This document shows positions 27,128-35,645 of a stretch of DNA of 64,000 nt, in pieces. The notes under the pieces were generated by a model. The model ran no database searches and had not been told where the DNA came from. It saw only the letters and a list, made by a program, of their open reading frames with translations. The stretch is from an uncultured Blautia sp. (GTDB lineage: Bacteria; Bacillota; Clostridia; Lachnospirales; Lachnospiraceae). The position numbers and the translations under genes are program-made. Numbering within the stretch: position 1 is the stretch's first letter; each line of letters begins with the position of its first letter. Location: the NCBI GenBank assembly GCA_934364795.1, contig CAKRMK010000003.1, positions 81,770 to 145,769 on the forward strand, read 5' to 3'.

Positions 27128-27907
27128 TTACAGCTCCTCAACAAATTTTCGTTGCATCTTTCCAAATCCTAAACAGCCTATAACTAATGCAGCTATTCCA
27201 ATTATTGCAGCCTGTACAAGCGTATCCACATATGGTGTCTGTTTATAATATAAAATCTGCTGATATGCCTCTATTATTGGCGTCATTGGATTCAAATTAA
27301 ATACTGTTTTAATACTGTCCGGAACAATGTCTGCAGTATATAAAATTGGTGTCAGATACATCCATGCCATAGTGATAATTCCCATAATATATTCCAAATC
27401 TCTGAAATATACTGCTAAAGCAGAGGTCAGCATACAAATTCCCAAAGCCAAAATATATTCTATGATCATAACAATTGGCAAAAAGAGTAGCGCTGCAAAA
27501 TTCAATCCATAGCCTGAAAAAATTAATACAACAAAAATAACAATAAATGTAAGCAACATGTTAATAAACATACTTGTTACATAAGAGATCGGAAGAATAA
27601 TTCTCGGAAAATATATTTTTTTTATCAAGTTTTCCTGATTAACTACACATGTTGCACCACTTGTTACAGAAATACTAAAAAAATTCCACGGGACCAGACC
27701 AACAAATAGAAAAATAGGGAAATTTTCAATTCCTGACTTTAATATAAATGAAAATACTAATATATATACCAGCATTTGAAGCAATGGATTCATTAGTGTC
27801 CACAAAAAGCCAAGTACCGAGGCTTTATATTTTCCGCGAAGTTCTCTTTTTATCAAACTAGCGATCATCTCTCGATAATCATATAATTCCTTCATGCCAT
27901 TAATCAT
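27128..27907 (-). CDS. Wzm/TagG-like ABC-2 permease for polysaccharide export
   Basis: A 259-residue permease with about six membrane helices. The N-terminal amphipathic segment LIKRELRGKYKASVLGFLWTLMNPLLQML is characteristic of the Wzm/RfbD/TagG family (given here only as a family pattern). I start it at ATG 27907 with GGAAGAGAA just upstream; the frame is open to 27964 inside the epimerase gene, but that start has no ribosome site. It overlaps the epimerase stop by 8 bases and is followed after 2 bases by its ATPase. Confidence 0.92.
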   Translation of the reverse strand: MINGMKELYDYREMIASLIKRELRGKYKASVLGFLWTLMNPLLQMLVYILVFSFILKSGIENFPIFLFVGLVPWNFFSISVTSGATCVVNQENLIKKIYFPRIILPISYVTSMFINMLLTFIVIFVVLIFSGYGLNFAALLFLPIVMIIEYILALGICMLTSALAVYFRDLEYIMGIITMAWMYLTPILYTADIVPDSIKTVFNLNPMTPIIEAYQQILYYKQTPYVDTLVQAAIIGIAALVIGCLGFGKMQRKFVEEL

Positions 27908-29012
27908 TTCTCTTCCACTCCAGTAAATGAGCAGCAATTCTCTCACTCGCATGTCCGTCTCCATACGGATTCACTGCATGTGCCATTTTCTCATACTCTG
28001 ACACATTATCAATCAGATTTACTGCCTCATTAAAGATAACATCCTCATCAACACCGATGACCTTGACTGTACCAGCTTCTACTGCCTCCGGGCGCTCTGT
28101 CTCTGTACGAAGCACAAGTACCGGAACACCGCAGGATGGAGCTTCTTCCTGAAGTCCGCCGGAATCTGTCATTACCAGGAAACTACGATCCATCATATTA
28201 TGCATATCTTCAACATCCAGCGGAGCAACCAGATGCACTCTGTCTACACCATCAAGTACGCGATGTGCAACTTCCTGTACAGCCGGATTCAGATGTACCG
28301 GATATACAACTTCGATATCGTCATATTTTTCAACAATACGTTTTACTGCTTTGCAGATATTCTCAAGCGGCTGTCCCAGATTTTCTCTTCTGTGTGCAGT
28401 CATAAGAATGCATTTCTTATTTTCAAGATCTACACTCTCAAGACCTTTCTCTTTAAACTTATATCCCTCTTTTACAGTGGTCTTAAATGCATCAATAACT
28501 GTATTTCCTGTTACAAAAATGTTTTTGCTGATACCTTCACGAAGCAGATTGTTTTTGTTGTTTTCTGTAGGGGCAAAATGAAGATCCGCAATTCTTCCTG
28601 TAAGACATCTGTTCATTTCTTCCGGGAATGGTGAATATTTGTCATAGGTTCTAAGTCCTGCTTCCACATGCCCAACCGGAATCTGCTGGTAAAAAGCAGC
28701 CAGTGCAACAACAAAGGATGTAGTTGTATCACCATGTACCAGGACAATGTCAGGTTTTTCCTCGATTAATACTGGTTCAATTTTCTCCAGAATGCTGCTG
28801 GTAATAGTGGTAAGGGTCTGTCTTGGTTTCATGATATTTAAGTTGTATTTTACATTTGTTCCAAAAATATCAATTACCTGCTGAAGCATCTCTTTATGCT
28901 GGCCGGTTAAGCATACTACGCTTTCAATTCCTTCTGTTTCTTCCAGCACCTTCACTAACGGGCACATTTTAATTGCCTCTGGACGGGTTCCGAATACACT
29001 CATTACTTTCAT
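27900..29012 (-). CDS. wecB: UDP-N-acetylglucosamine 2-epimerase (non-hydrolysing)
   Basis: A 370-residue enzyme that interconverts UDP-GlcNAc and UDP-ManNAc. It shows the N-terminal VFGTRPEAIKMCPL, the active-site HGDTTTSFVVALAAFY, AGLRTYDKYSPFPEEMNR and the UDP-binding TDSGGLQEEAPSCGVPVLVLR. The start is ATG 29012 with GGAG 8 bases before it. It implies that ManNAc or a derivative is in the polymer or its linkage unit, as in wall teichoic acids. No UDP-ManNAc dehydrogenase is in the window, so ManNAcA is not indicated. Confidence 0.95.
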   Translation of the reverse strand: MKVMSVFGTRPEAIKMCPLVKVLEETEGIESVVCLTGQHKEMLQQVIDIFGTNVKYNLNIMKPRQTLTTITSSILEKIEPVLIEEKPDIVLVHGDTTTSFVVALAAFYQQIPVGHVEAGLRTYDKYSPFPEEMNRCLTGRIADLHFAPTENNKNNLLREGISKNIFVTGNTVIDAFKTTVKEGYKFKEKGLESVDLENKKCILMTAHRRENLGQPLENICKAVKRIVEKYDDIEVVYPVHLNPAVQEVAHRVLDGVDRVHLVAPLDVEDMHNMMDRSFLVMTDSGGLQEEAPSCGVPVLVLRTETERPEAVEAGTVKVIGVDEDVIFNEAVNLIDNVSEYEKMAHAVNPYGDGHASERIAAHLLEWKRND

Positions 29013-29031
29013 TGTGTGTTCTCCTTTCATC

Positions 29032-30093
29032 TCACTCAATGTACTTTTTAAGTTCTCTATATCGAATATTCCAACTGTTTTCTCTCAAAAATTCAGCCTG
29101 TTCTTCAGCTGAATAATCTGGCTTTGCACTGCCTTCCATAACCTTCTTAAGGCAGTCCAGGAACTCTTCTTCTGTCTTATAAAAATTCACGAAGTCGGAA
29201 AACCGCTCAACCTCATCATACTGTACAGAAATAATCCTCTTTCCCATACTTATGTACTCATAAAGTTTAACCGGATCAACGTCTCTTATAATGTCATTTA
29301 CCTGAAAAGGCATAATAAGACAGTCCATATCACGGACATTTTCCCACAGCTTACTGTGCTCTACAACGCCCTGCAATTTTATCCTGGGATTGGCAGGTGC
29401 TTCAATGCCAGATACAGGTCCCCATAGATAATACTCCAAATCAGGATAGTTTTCCAGGCTTTTCAGCAAAAGTGAAAAATCAAACCATTCTGCAACAGTT
29501 CCAAAATAGCCTATCCTGTATGTTTTTTTCTCTTTCTGTTTTTCTGTTGACGGCGGATATATCTTATCAGACACAAATCCATTTCGGATCAGAGCAACCT
29601 TTTCTTTTCCTCCGAAGCTCTGCATCTTTCTGACCAGTCCATTGCTGCTTGCAAAAATGACATCCGCTCTGCGAACTAATTCCGGCTCTGTACGTCTTAT
29701 TTCCTTCTGTATAATCCTGTCACCACACAGAGCTTCATAATTGTCCATACAATCATATATGATCTGCCCTCTGTAAGATTTCGGCACATACCGGTACAGC
29801 AGCGGGTTTCCTATCCAGACCATATCGTACTCCTGCACATGCTTCATTACTTTATGAAACATTGCCTTCTGCACTATATAAGTCAGTTTATTTTTATCTC
29901 TATATGGGATTGCCGGGACAGCAATGCTTTTTTCCAGCTCATCATTATCTTTACGTAAAGACTGCTTTACAAACAGCTCTTTGTAATATGCTACTGTAAC
30001 ATCATAGTCTCCTGCCAGCATCTGGGCAATAATCTGGGGACGCTGTTTGATCCAATACCAGTCAATCCCCATTAAATACAAAATTTTTTTCAT
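29032..30093 (-). CDS. GT-B glycosyltransferase, TuaH-like
   Basis: A 353-residue glycosyltransferase with the N-terminal pattern DWYWIKQRPQIIAQ found in TuaH-type teichuronic-acid enzymes and relatives. It also has IIYDCMDNYEAL and a C-terminal GT-B donor site around KLYEYISMGKRIISV. GGGA lies 6 bases before ATG 30093; the alternative ATG at 30099 overlaps that site. It ends 19 bases before the epimerase start. A possible independent promoter lies upstream at 30151-30179. Donor and acceptor are unknown. Confidence 0.85.
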   Translation of the reverse strand: MKKILYLMGIDWYWIKQRPQIIAQMLAGDYDVTVAYYKELFVKQSLRKDNDELEKSIAVPAIPYRDKNKLTYIVQKAMFHKVMKHVQEYDMVWIGNPLLYRYVPKSYRGQIIYDCMDNYEALCGDRIIQKEIRRTEPELVRRADVIFASSNGLVRKMQSFGGKEKVALIRNGFVSDKIYPPSTEKQKEKKTYRIGYFGTVAEWFDFSLLLKSLENYPDLEYYLWGPVSGIEAPANPRIKLQGVVEHSKLWENVRDMDCLIMPFQVNDIIRDVDPVKLYEYISMGKRIISVQYDEVERFSDFVNFYKTEEEFLDCLKKVMEGSAKPDYSAEEQAEFLRENSWNIRYRELKKYIE

Positions 30094-30130
30094 TGACATT
30101 CCCTATCATTAATTCCTATGATTTCACTTT

Positions 30131-30179
30131 CTTAGGTAAATATCTAAGTTAGTTTATCATATCTCCCTGTAAATGACAA
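30131..30179 (-). promoter_or_regulatory. Possible internal promoter with a downstream inverted repeat
   Basis: Minus strand: TTGTCA (30174-30179), 17-base spacer, TAAACT (30151-30156), followed at 30131-30148 by CTTAG-N8-CTAAG, an imperfect palindrome at the likely transcription start. It would serve the TuaH-like gene, epimerase and transporter separately from the upstream glycosyltransferases. Confidence 0.45.
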
Positions 30180-30210
30180 GATTTCCACCGTTTTTTACAT
30201 AAGGCACTTT

Positions 30211-31080
30211 TTACAATAATTTTAAATAGATTTCACAAGACTTCGCCGTTTTTTCCATCATAAACCGAATTCTTTTCTTTTCAGTCCCAAAACTTTTCTT
30301 CGTTGCGCTTCCACTTTCATGTTTCACAACCATAGCCGGATCATATACGATCCTATAACCCTTTTTCTGACAGCGCAAAGTAAGAATATATTCTTCATAA
30401 AAAAACTGTGTCTCGGGGGTAAATGCTTTTTCTTCTTTTTCAACAAACATGGGGGTAAAAATAAGGCATGCTCCAAAGGGTACAATGTTTTCCCTGACAC
30501 AGGAGCTTAAAGCAACCTGTTTCTCCATGTCTGCCATTTTCTTTTTCTCTGCTCTTTTTAGCATATAATATACCACCGGATACATAACCGGATAAAATCG
30601 CATGGCAAAATGATTCATGCGAATTGTATATCTTGCTTCTTCAGCAGTACGAACTCTGGTATCCATAGGATTCTGGTGTTCTCCTGTTCCCCGGCGGATT
30701 ATATCCGGCCCAAGGACCTGGCAGGGATGTTCCTCATAACTGTTCTCAAGACGGGCAACAAAATCCCTCTGGGTAAATTCAATATCATTGTTAATAACAA
30801 CAATATAGGAAGCTTTTAATTTCTGCCTTGCATATTGATAGCCCTGATTATTGGCATAAGAAAATCCACCATTTTCCTTTATTTTTAAAATTTCTATATT
30901 GGAAATTTTTTCATATTTTGCAGATAATGCTGCTCTTTCTTTATCAGATTTCTGAATATCATTATCTACAATTACAATTTTGATCCGATCCTGCTGATCC
31001 ATGTTCAAAATGGACTGTACACAGGTGTCTGTTACCTGATTATCTTTAAAATGAAGTATTACAAAGCATATAGTCTGCAT
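30211..31080 (-). CDS. GT2 glycosyltransferase, rhamnosyltransferase-like (COG1216 type)
   Basis: A 289-residue GT-A enzyme. It shows the N-terminal FVILHFKDN strand, then VIVDND, the family motif KENGGFSYANNQGYQYA, the metal site VINNDIEF, and the C-terminal VVKHESGSATKKSF. These place it near dTDP-rhamnosyl and galactofuranosyl transferases, though no rhamnose synthesis genes are in the window. A long basic helix near residues 165-185 may lie on the membrane. GGGGAGA precedes the ATG. Gaps of 111 bases downstream and 81 upstream are larger than elsewhere in the operon. Confidence 0.88.
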   Translation of the reverse strand: MQTICFVILHFKDNQVTDTCVQSILNMDQQDRIKIVIVDNDIQKSDKERAALSAKYEKISNIEILKIKENGGFSYANNQGYQYARQKLKASYIVVINNDIEFTQRDFVARLENSYEEHPCQVLGPDIIRRGTGEHQNPMDTRVRTAEEARYTIRMNHFAMRFYPVMYPVVYYMLKRAEKKKMADMEKQVALSSCVRENIVPFGACLIFTPMFVEKEEKAFTPETQFFYEEYILTLRCQKKGYRIVYDPAMVVKHESGSATKKSFGTEKKRIRFMMEKTAKSCEIYLKLL

Positions 31081-31144
31081 AAATTTTAGCTTCTCCCCAC
31101 AGCTTTAAATTGTACATTTCATTGTCTTTTAACTTATTATTAAG

Positions 31145-31164
31145 TATTTTTCAAACATGCCCTA
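31145..31164. repeat. Solo end of the dispersed inverted-terminal-repeat element
   Basis: TATTTTTCAAACATGCCCTA at 31145-31164 is a right-end copy of the element with no clear partner to its left. The terminal CTA is the TAG stop of the GT2 gene at 31162-32157, the same arrangement as at fabF. Confidence 0.7.
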
Positions 31165-32157
31165 ATCTTGTTTTTTACTGAAAACCTCTCCAAATGTATA
31201 AAGCAATTTTGTTCTCACCAGCATTATCAGTACCTTAACTGCTGCTTTTTGTACAAAGGGAATCTCTACCTTTGCAGTAAGCCGTGCTTTTGTATTCTTA
31301 TAATATCCCGGAAAATATTGATACAAAATACGCCAAATGTACTGTGTCAGCTCCTTCATTTTCTCTTTGGATGCCCCTGGGGCAAGCTGGAACAGAAACG
31401 TAGAAAAAATACGCAGCACAAATAATTCATAAAACTCTGTGCTGTTCTTTATTCCATTTTCCTGCACTTTCAAAATCGTATTTTCCAATCCCCGGTAGGG
31501 CAGAGAATATCTCTTCAGACCTTTAAAATTATGCATTGCAGATTCTGCATACTGCACATAAAAATAGCCACATTCCGGAATCGTATTGATCCGCTCACAC
31601 ATTGCGCTGAAAAACAAGGAAACCGGCATGTCCTCTCCGCGCTCCCCGCTGATAAATTCTATGTCATATTGCTGCCATAAGGCTCTTCGATACAAATGGC
31701 ACCATACTCCTGAAATCCGAAATGTCCATTCTTCGTTTTCATAACGTTTATACACACCGGGAACTACTTTTGACAGTTCTTTTCCACTTTCATCCACATA
31801 AGTAAGCCCGCATATCACCATATCCAGCTGCTCTTTTTCCGCAGCCTGATACATTTTTTCAATATAATCAGCCTGCAGATAATCATCACCATCAACAAAT
31901 GTGATATATTTTCCGGAAGCAGTCTGTAAACCGTGATTTCTTGCTGCCGCTACTCCGCTGTTTTTCTGTGTAAGCAAACTAATACGTCTATCTTCTTTTT
32001 CTAATTTCTGCAGGATTTCGTAACTTCCATCTGTACTTCCATCATTAATTACAATAATTTCCAGATCCTGTAAGGTCTGCTGCATAACTGAACGAATACA
32101 TTTTTCTACATATTTTACATTATTATAAACAGGTATAATAATTGATACTTCTGCCAT
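31162..32157 (-). CDS. GT2 glycosyltransferase, EpsH/CpsI-like
   Basis: A 331-residue inverting GT-A enzyme. It shows SIIIPVYNNVKYV, VINDGSTDGS, the metal-binding FVDGDDYL, and the catalytic-base region SGERGEDMPVS. The last 60 residues carry an amphipathic helix (AAVKVLIMLVRTKLL) that suggests membrane association. The stop TAG is formed by the terminal bases of the repeat element. The ribosome site is weak, with GAGG about 11 bases from the ATG. The sugar is not predictable. Confidence 0.88.
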   Translation of the reverse strand: MAEVSIIIPVYNNVKYVEKCIRSVMQQTLQDLEIIVINDGSTDGSYEILQKLEKEDRRISLLTQKNSGVAAARNHGLQTASGKYITFVDGDDYLQADYIEKMYQAAEKEQLDMVICGLTYVDESGKELSKVVPGVYKRYENEEWTFRISGVWCHLYRRALWQQYDIEFISGERGEDMPVSLFFSAMCERINTIPECGYFYVQYAESAMHNFKGLKRYSLPYRGLENTILKVQENGIKNSTEFYELFVLRIFSTFLFQLAPGASKEKMKELTQYIWRILYQYFPGYYKNTKARLTAKVEIPFVQKAAVKVLIMLVRTKLLYTFGEVFSKKQD

Positions 32158-32182
32158 AGTTTCATTGCCTCAATCCTAAAGC

Positions 32183-32995
32183 TTATATTTCATTTGATTT
32201 TTCACTGCTCTGGTAAACTTTTTCAATCAGCCTGGCAATCCAGGCTGGCCAGAACTTCCGGAACATATACAGATCTTCTTCTCTTCTTCCATTTGCCTCA
32301 ATCAGCTCTGACGTAGTAGATTCTTCATGTATACGATGTTCCATTCCCGGTTTTGCAGTATATGCAAATTCACCGGATAAACGTGAAATTTCTTCCCAGG
32401 CCTGCCAGTCAATATTACTTTTCATATTATTGCGAAAAGAAAAATCACCAAGATTTTCTTTTACAAGGGTTACTGCGGGACAGCAGATCGCAGAACCTAT
32501 GGAAAGAATTCTTCTGCGTATAAAACGGCTTCTCCAAAAAACGGAAAACTTCAAAGGAGTAAGCAAAAAGCGCTTAATTTTCAGTAAACGATTCTCTGAT
32601 ATGGTTTTTCCATTCCGCAATTCATTATAGTCTGTAAATACAATAAGAGGATGCCGACAGTTACCAGCTGCTGCCAACACATCCTCTGTATAGTTTTCAT
32701 AATATCGGTCATCCTGATGTGCCAGAGTTACAAGCGCTGTATCAGCAAGACCATATGCAAAATTCCAATCTCCGGCAAGTCCCTTTTCTCCCTGGTTTAC
32801 ATAAACCGGAATCTTATATTTCCCGGCAAGCATGGATATATGGTCATTAGGAGTTGATGTGGCAATCAAAACTTTCGTTGGTTTCTTCTGCCCCATCAAA
32901 GAGCAAATACACTCTTCCAGATAAGGGCTTTCGCCATATGCACATATTACAAATGTATGATTTTCATTGAGAAACGGGATTTTTTTACCTTTCAT
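32183..32995 (-). CDS. GT2-like glycosyltransferase
   Basis: A 270-residue protein starting at ATG 32995 with GGAGG 6 bases upstream; the longer open frame to 33049 lies inside the DUF2304 gene and lacks a ribosome site. The fold pattern is GT2: FVICAYGESPYLEECI, then ALVTLAHQDDRYYENY, where HQDD replaces the usual DXD, and a C-terminal basic helix. It overlaps the DUF2304 gene by 11 bases. The divergent first motif makes exact family placement uncertain. Confidence 0.78.
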   Translation of the reverse strand: MKGKKIPFLNENHTFVICAYGESPYLEECICSLMGQKKPTKVLIATSTPNDHISMLAGKYKIPVYVNQGEKGLAGDWNFAYGLADTALVTLAHQDDRYYENYTEDVLAAAGNCRHPLIVFTDYNELRNGKTISENRLLKIKRFLLTPLKFSVFWRSRFIRRRILSIGSAICCPAVTLVKENLGDFSFRNNMKSNIDWQAWEEISRLSGEFAYTAKPGMEHRIHEESTTSELIEANGRREEDLYMFRKFWPAWIARLIEKVYQSSEKSNEI

Positions 32996-33428
32996 CCTTT
33001 GCCTCCGATACCCCGATTTCCTCCTGGATTTCCTGTCTGTGCAGTTCATCCTGCTCCAAAATCACTTCTTTTTCATTTACATCCTCGATTTTTCTGGAAT
33101 CTGCTTTGGAGCGAAGTGCAACTTCAGCAGAAAGTACCGAAATTTTATCCTCTAACTGTGAAACAATAATAGATAAAGTAAATATCTTTTCTACAAGCAG
33201 GAATATGATCACAAGAAATACCAGGTTACTGGGTGACATAATTCCCAACATAGTACACAACTTATAAGAAATCTCCGGAAAAATTGCCAGAAGCAGTAAT
33301 ATGGCTGCAAAGAAGATCCAGAATATGGCATCTTCCATTTTTACTTTATTTTTCCTAATCTGGCGTAAAATCCATCCAACAGTCAAAACAGAGGCAACAA
33401 TAAGTAAAACTCTTAATGTGTCACTCAT
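32985..33428 (-). CDS. DUF2304 small membrane protein, GacJ-like partner of a GT2
   Basis: A 147-residue protein with three membrane helices (about 5-22, 34-52 and 67-88) and a charged cytoplasmic tail with heptad character (SQLEDKISVLSAEVALRSK). DUF2304 proteins are encoded beside polyprenyl-phosphate sugar synthases; the streptococcal GacJ activates GacI. It overlaps the GT2 gene upstream by 4 bases, so the two proteins are probably made as a complex. The tail is longer than in typical members. Confidence 0.85.
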   Translation of the reverse strand: MSDTLRVLLIVASVLTVGWILRQIRKNKVKMEDAIFWIFFAAILLLLAIFPEISYKLCTMLGIMSPSNLVFLVIIFLLVEKIFTLSIIVSQLEDKISVLSAEVALRSKADSRKIEDVNEKEVILEQDELHRQEIQEEIGVSEAKDER

Positions 33429-34153
33429 TTTTTGTCTCCTTTCTCACGTGTGCGTACCCACTGGAAAATAAAGATAGAGAAAAACATTTTCATCATATAC
33501 CAGATGGAGTTTTTGAAATCCAGGTAACTGGTTCCGGCAATCCTCTCATGCATTTCCACCTGTACTTCTTCAATTTTTACTCCGCAGTTCAGAAGATACG
33601 CCAAAGTATCAGGTTCCGGACTGTAGTTGATATCATATCCAAAACGCTTAATCATGCGCTTATTAAACAGACGCATTCCAGAAGTTACATCTCCAATGTA
33701 TTTTCCTCCGGTTGTAATCATAATCGCATAGGTCAAAAGCTGACTACCCACCATTCTGGAATTAAATGGTTTCCGCTGGGTTTTAAATCTGGAACCGATC
33801 ACAATATCACAGCCGGTATTTTCCATTTCAACTACCATATCTTCAATATATTTCGGGTCATGCTGACCATCTCCGTCAAGCTGGAGCACATAGTCATAAC
33901 CATAATAATTAGCGTAGCGCATGCCGCTTTTGATAGCTCCGGAAAGCCCGGTATTTACGGGAAGATCCATAAAATTGTAGCCTCTTCTGGCACAGATTTT
34001 ACGGGTATCGTCAGTAGATCCATCATTGATCACCACATAGTCATATTGAGGATAATTCTGGATCAGGTTGTCTACTACTGCTTCTATACATCCTGCTTCA
34101 TTGTAAGCAGGGATGATAATTAAAATCTTTGATATTTCTTCTTTAAAAGCCAT
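33425..34153 (-). CDS. GT2 polyprenyl-phosphate sugar synthase, GacI/DPM1-like
   Basis: A 242-residue GT-A enzyme with ILIIIPAYNEAGCIEAVV, VINDGSTDDT, GLSGAIKSGMRYA, the metal site LQLDGDGQHDP and a conserved VIGSRF strand. It has a C-terminal hydrophobic stretch (FFSIFIFQWV). This pattern is shared by dolichyl-phosphate mannose synthase and by GacI, which makes GlcNAc-phosphate-undecaprenol. Direct overlap with a DUF2304 gene supports a GacI-like role: making a lipid-linked sugar that is used outside the membrane. GGAGAA precedes the ATG. The sugar cannot be told from the sequence. Confidence 0.85.
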   Translation of the reverse strand: MAFKEEISKILIIIPAYNEAGCIEAVVDNLIQNYPQYDYVVINDGSTDDTRKICARRGYNFMDLPVNTGLSGAIKSGMRYANYYGYDYVLQLDGDGQHDPKYIEDMVVEMENTGCDIVIGSRFKTQRKPFNSRMVGSQLLTYAIMITTGGKYIGDVTSGMRLFNKRMIKRFGYDINYSPEPDTLAYLLNCGVKIEEVQVEMHERIAGTSYLDFKNSIWYMMKMFFSIFIFQWVRTREKGDKK

Positions 34154-34237
34154 GTATTCTCCATTCTTTGTTTAATCCAAACGGACTTAGCCTTCCTGCT
34201 GCCGTATTTTTCAGATTTCATGAATTTTTGTTAATTT

Positions 34238-35479
34238 TCATACATGACCATATTTTTCTGCAATTTCCACCAGTTCCTTCGCTCTGGCTTCAAAAGAATA
34301 TTTTTCCTGGATCATTGGCCACTGGGCGTCTACTTTTGCCTTGATGGCATCGTAATCCGTCTCAATCATTTTCACACAGTTTTCAAATTCTTCTTTATTG
34401 CTGTAATAAAGAACTGCGTCTGGGAAAATTTCCCGAAGCTCATCGCAGCAGTCAGAAATTACCGGAAGTCCGCAGGCCAGGGCATCAAAAATACGGTTAT
34501 TCACAAACTGATAGTCCAGCATGTCCTTCCAGTGATCATTCAAAGTCACACGGGCGGTTCTGTAAAGAGCAGGGATTTCGCTGTTTTCAATAAATACGTC
34601 CCGTACCAGTTTTTTGTCCGGACCAAGCATGGCTTTCCAGCCGGAGCCCCAGATTTTAAGAGGGAGCTTGTCCTTAACTGCCCAAAGAACACATGGACGG
34701 GCTACGCCACGGGAATTTCCAATAAAAATATAGTCCTGTCCACGATACTGTTCCATTTCTTTGTCTGGATAAAATAATTCCGTGTCTGTACACTGAAGAA
34801 AAGGAATTACCGGAATGGACAGTTTTTCCTTCAGTTCTTTGGCATAACGAAGGGAGCCTACACAGATCACATCGTATAATTCGTATTCTTCTGTAGTTAC
34901 CATTTCCGGATGGCTGATGTTCCACATTATGTAAAGACATTTGGCGTTTCTGCGGTCTGGACGATAAAACTCGCGGCCGCGCAGCACAAGCACTACATCA
35001 GCGTCTTCCGGGCAATCCCAGTCCTCATGCATCTGGATGATGGTATACATGCCAAGACGGTCAAGATAGCGTTTCAGGGCAACTGCATAGGCATAATCTC
35101 CCCAGCGTACTTTCTTTTCATCGGGTGCAGGACATTTGATCACCCAGATCTGGCGATCACCTGCCATACGGCGATTCTGGGCAATATGCTTGCCCCAGTC
35201 ATCTCTGCGTCGCAGTTCCTGATCCACGTAATTCTTTATTTCCAGCAGATTTTTGCTGTTTTTCTGAAGCTCAAGAAGAAGCTTCATCTGACTTTCATTC
35301 TCTTTTTCAATAGATTTCAGAAGCTTCTCCTGGGTTTTGCTTTCTTTTTCCAGGGATTGCAGGGCTTTTTCCTGCCGTTTGTTCTCTTTTTCCAATTCCT
35401 TAACCTTATTATCCATATAGGTGCGGCTAACCGGAATCAGGCTTCGCAGTTTATTCTTAAATGCACTCCAAAAGCTCAT
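34238..35479 (-). CDS. Glycosyltransferase (CgeB/GT1-like) with N-terminal coiled coil
   Basis: A 413-residue protein, first gene of the polysaccharide operon. I start it at ATG 35479, 7 bases after AGGAG; the open frame to 35560 runs over the promoter. Residues about 20-95 form a coiled coil of repeated Lys/Glu/Gln/Leu heptads (EKENKRQEKALQSLEKE). The rest is a GT-B-like fold, with VVLVLRGREFYRP, YIFIGNSRG, IWGSGW and a C-terminal donor-site region FDALACGLPVISD. Together with the 1462-residue protein it is the second glycosyltransferase here with a long coiled coil, which may dock the enzymes together. Exact activity unknown. Confidence 0.82.
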   Translation of the reverse strand: MSFWSAFKNKLRSLIPVSRTYMDNKVKELEKENKRQEKALQSLEKESKTQEKLLKSIEKENESQMKLLLELQKNSKNLLEIKNYVDQELRRRDDWGKHIAQNRRMAGDRQIWVIKCPAPDEKKVRWGDYAYAVALKRYLDRLGMYTIIQMHEDWDCPEDADVVLVLRGREFYRPDRRNAKCLYIMWNISHPEMVTTEEYELYDVICVGSLRYAKELKEKLSIPVIPFLQCTDTELFYPDKEMEQYRGQDYIFIGNSRGVARPCVLWAVKDKLPLKIWGSGWKAMLGPDKKLVRDVFIENSEIPALYRTARVTLNDHWKDMLDYQFVNNRIFDALACGLPVISDCCDELREIFPDAVLYYSNKEEFENCVKMIETDYDAIKAKVDAQWPMIQEKYSFEARAKELVEIAEKYGHV

Positions 35480-35524
35480 GGTTACTCTCCTCATCTTGAT
35501 TTGGTTGATTTTACTTTGTTTCAT

Positions 35525-35553
35525 ATTATAACCAATGAGTCCGGGAAACGCAA
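35525..35553 (-). promoter_or_regulatory. Sigma-A promoter of the polysaccharide operon
   Basis: Minus strand: TTGCGT (35548-35553), 17-base spacer, TATAAT (35525-35530), about 45 bases upstream of the first ATG. It diverges from the promoter at 35590-35618. Confidence 0.8.
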
Positions 35554-35589
35554 CATTCATAAGATTTAAATTCTCTTATTAAAAAAGTC

Positions 35590-35618
35590 TTGTACCTTTT
35601 TCTCTCCACAGCTATAAT
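35590..35618 (+). promoter_or_regulatory. Sigma-A promoter of the secreted repeat protein gene
   Basis: TTGTAC (35590-35595), 17-base spacer, TATAAT (35613-35618), then AGGAGG (35633-35638) 7 bases before ATG 35646, giving a short leader of about 20 bases. Confidence 0.82.
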
Positions 35619-35645
35619 GAACTTATCAATTCAGGAGGTCTATTC

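Noticed and set aside
33416..34123. 235-codon plus-strand frame opposite the GT2 gene
   Set aside because: It is the antisense of a clear GT2 gene with all its motifs; the plus frame has no ribosome site and no recognisable domain.
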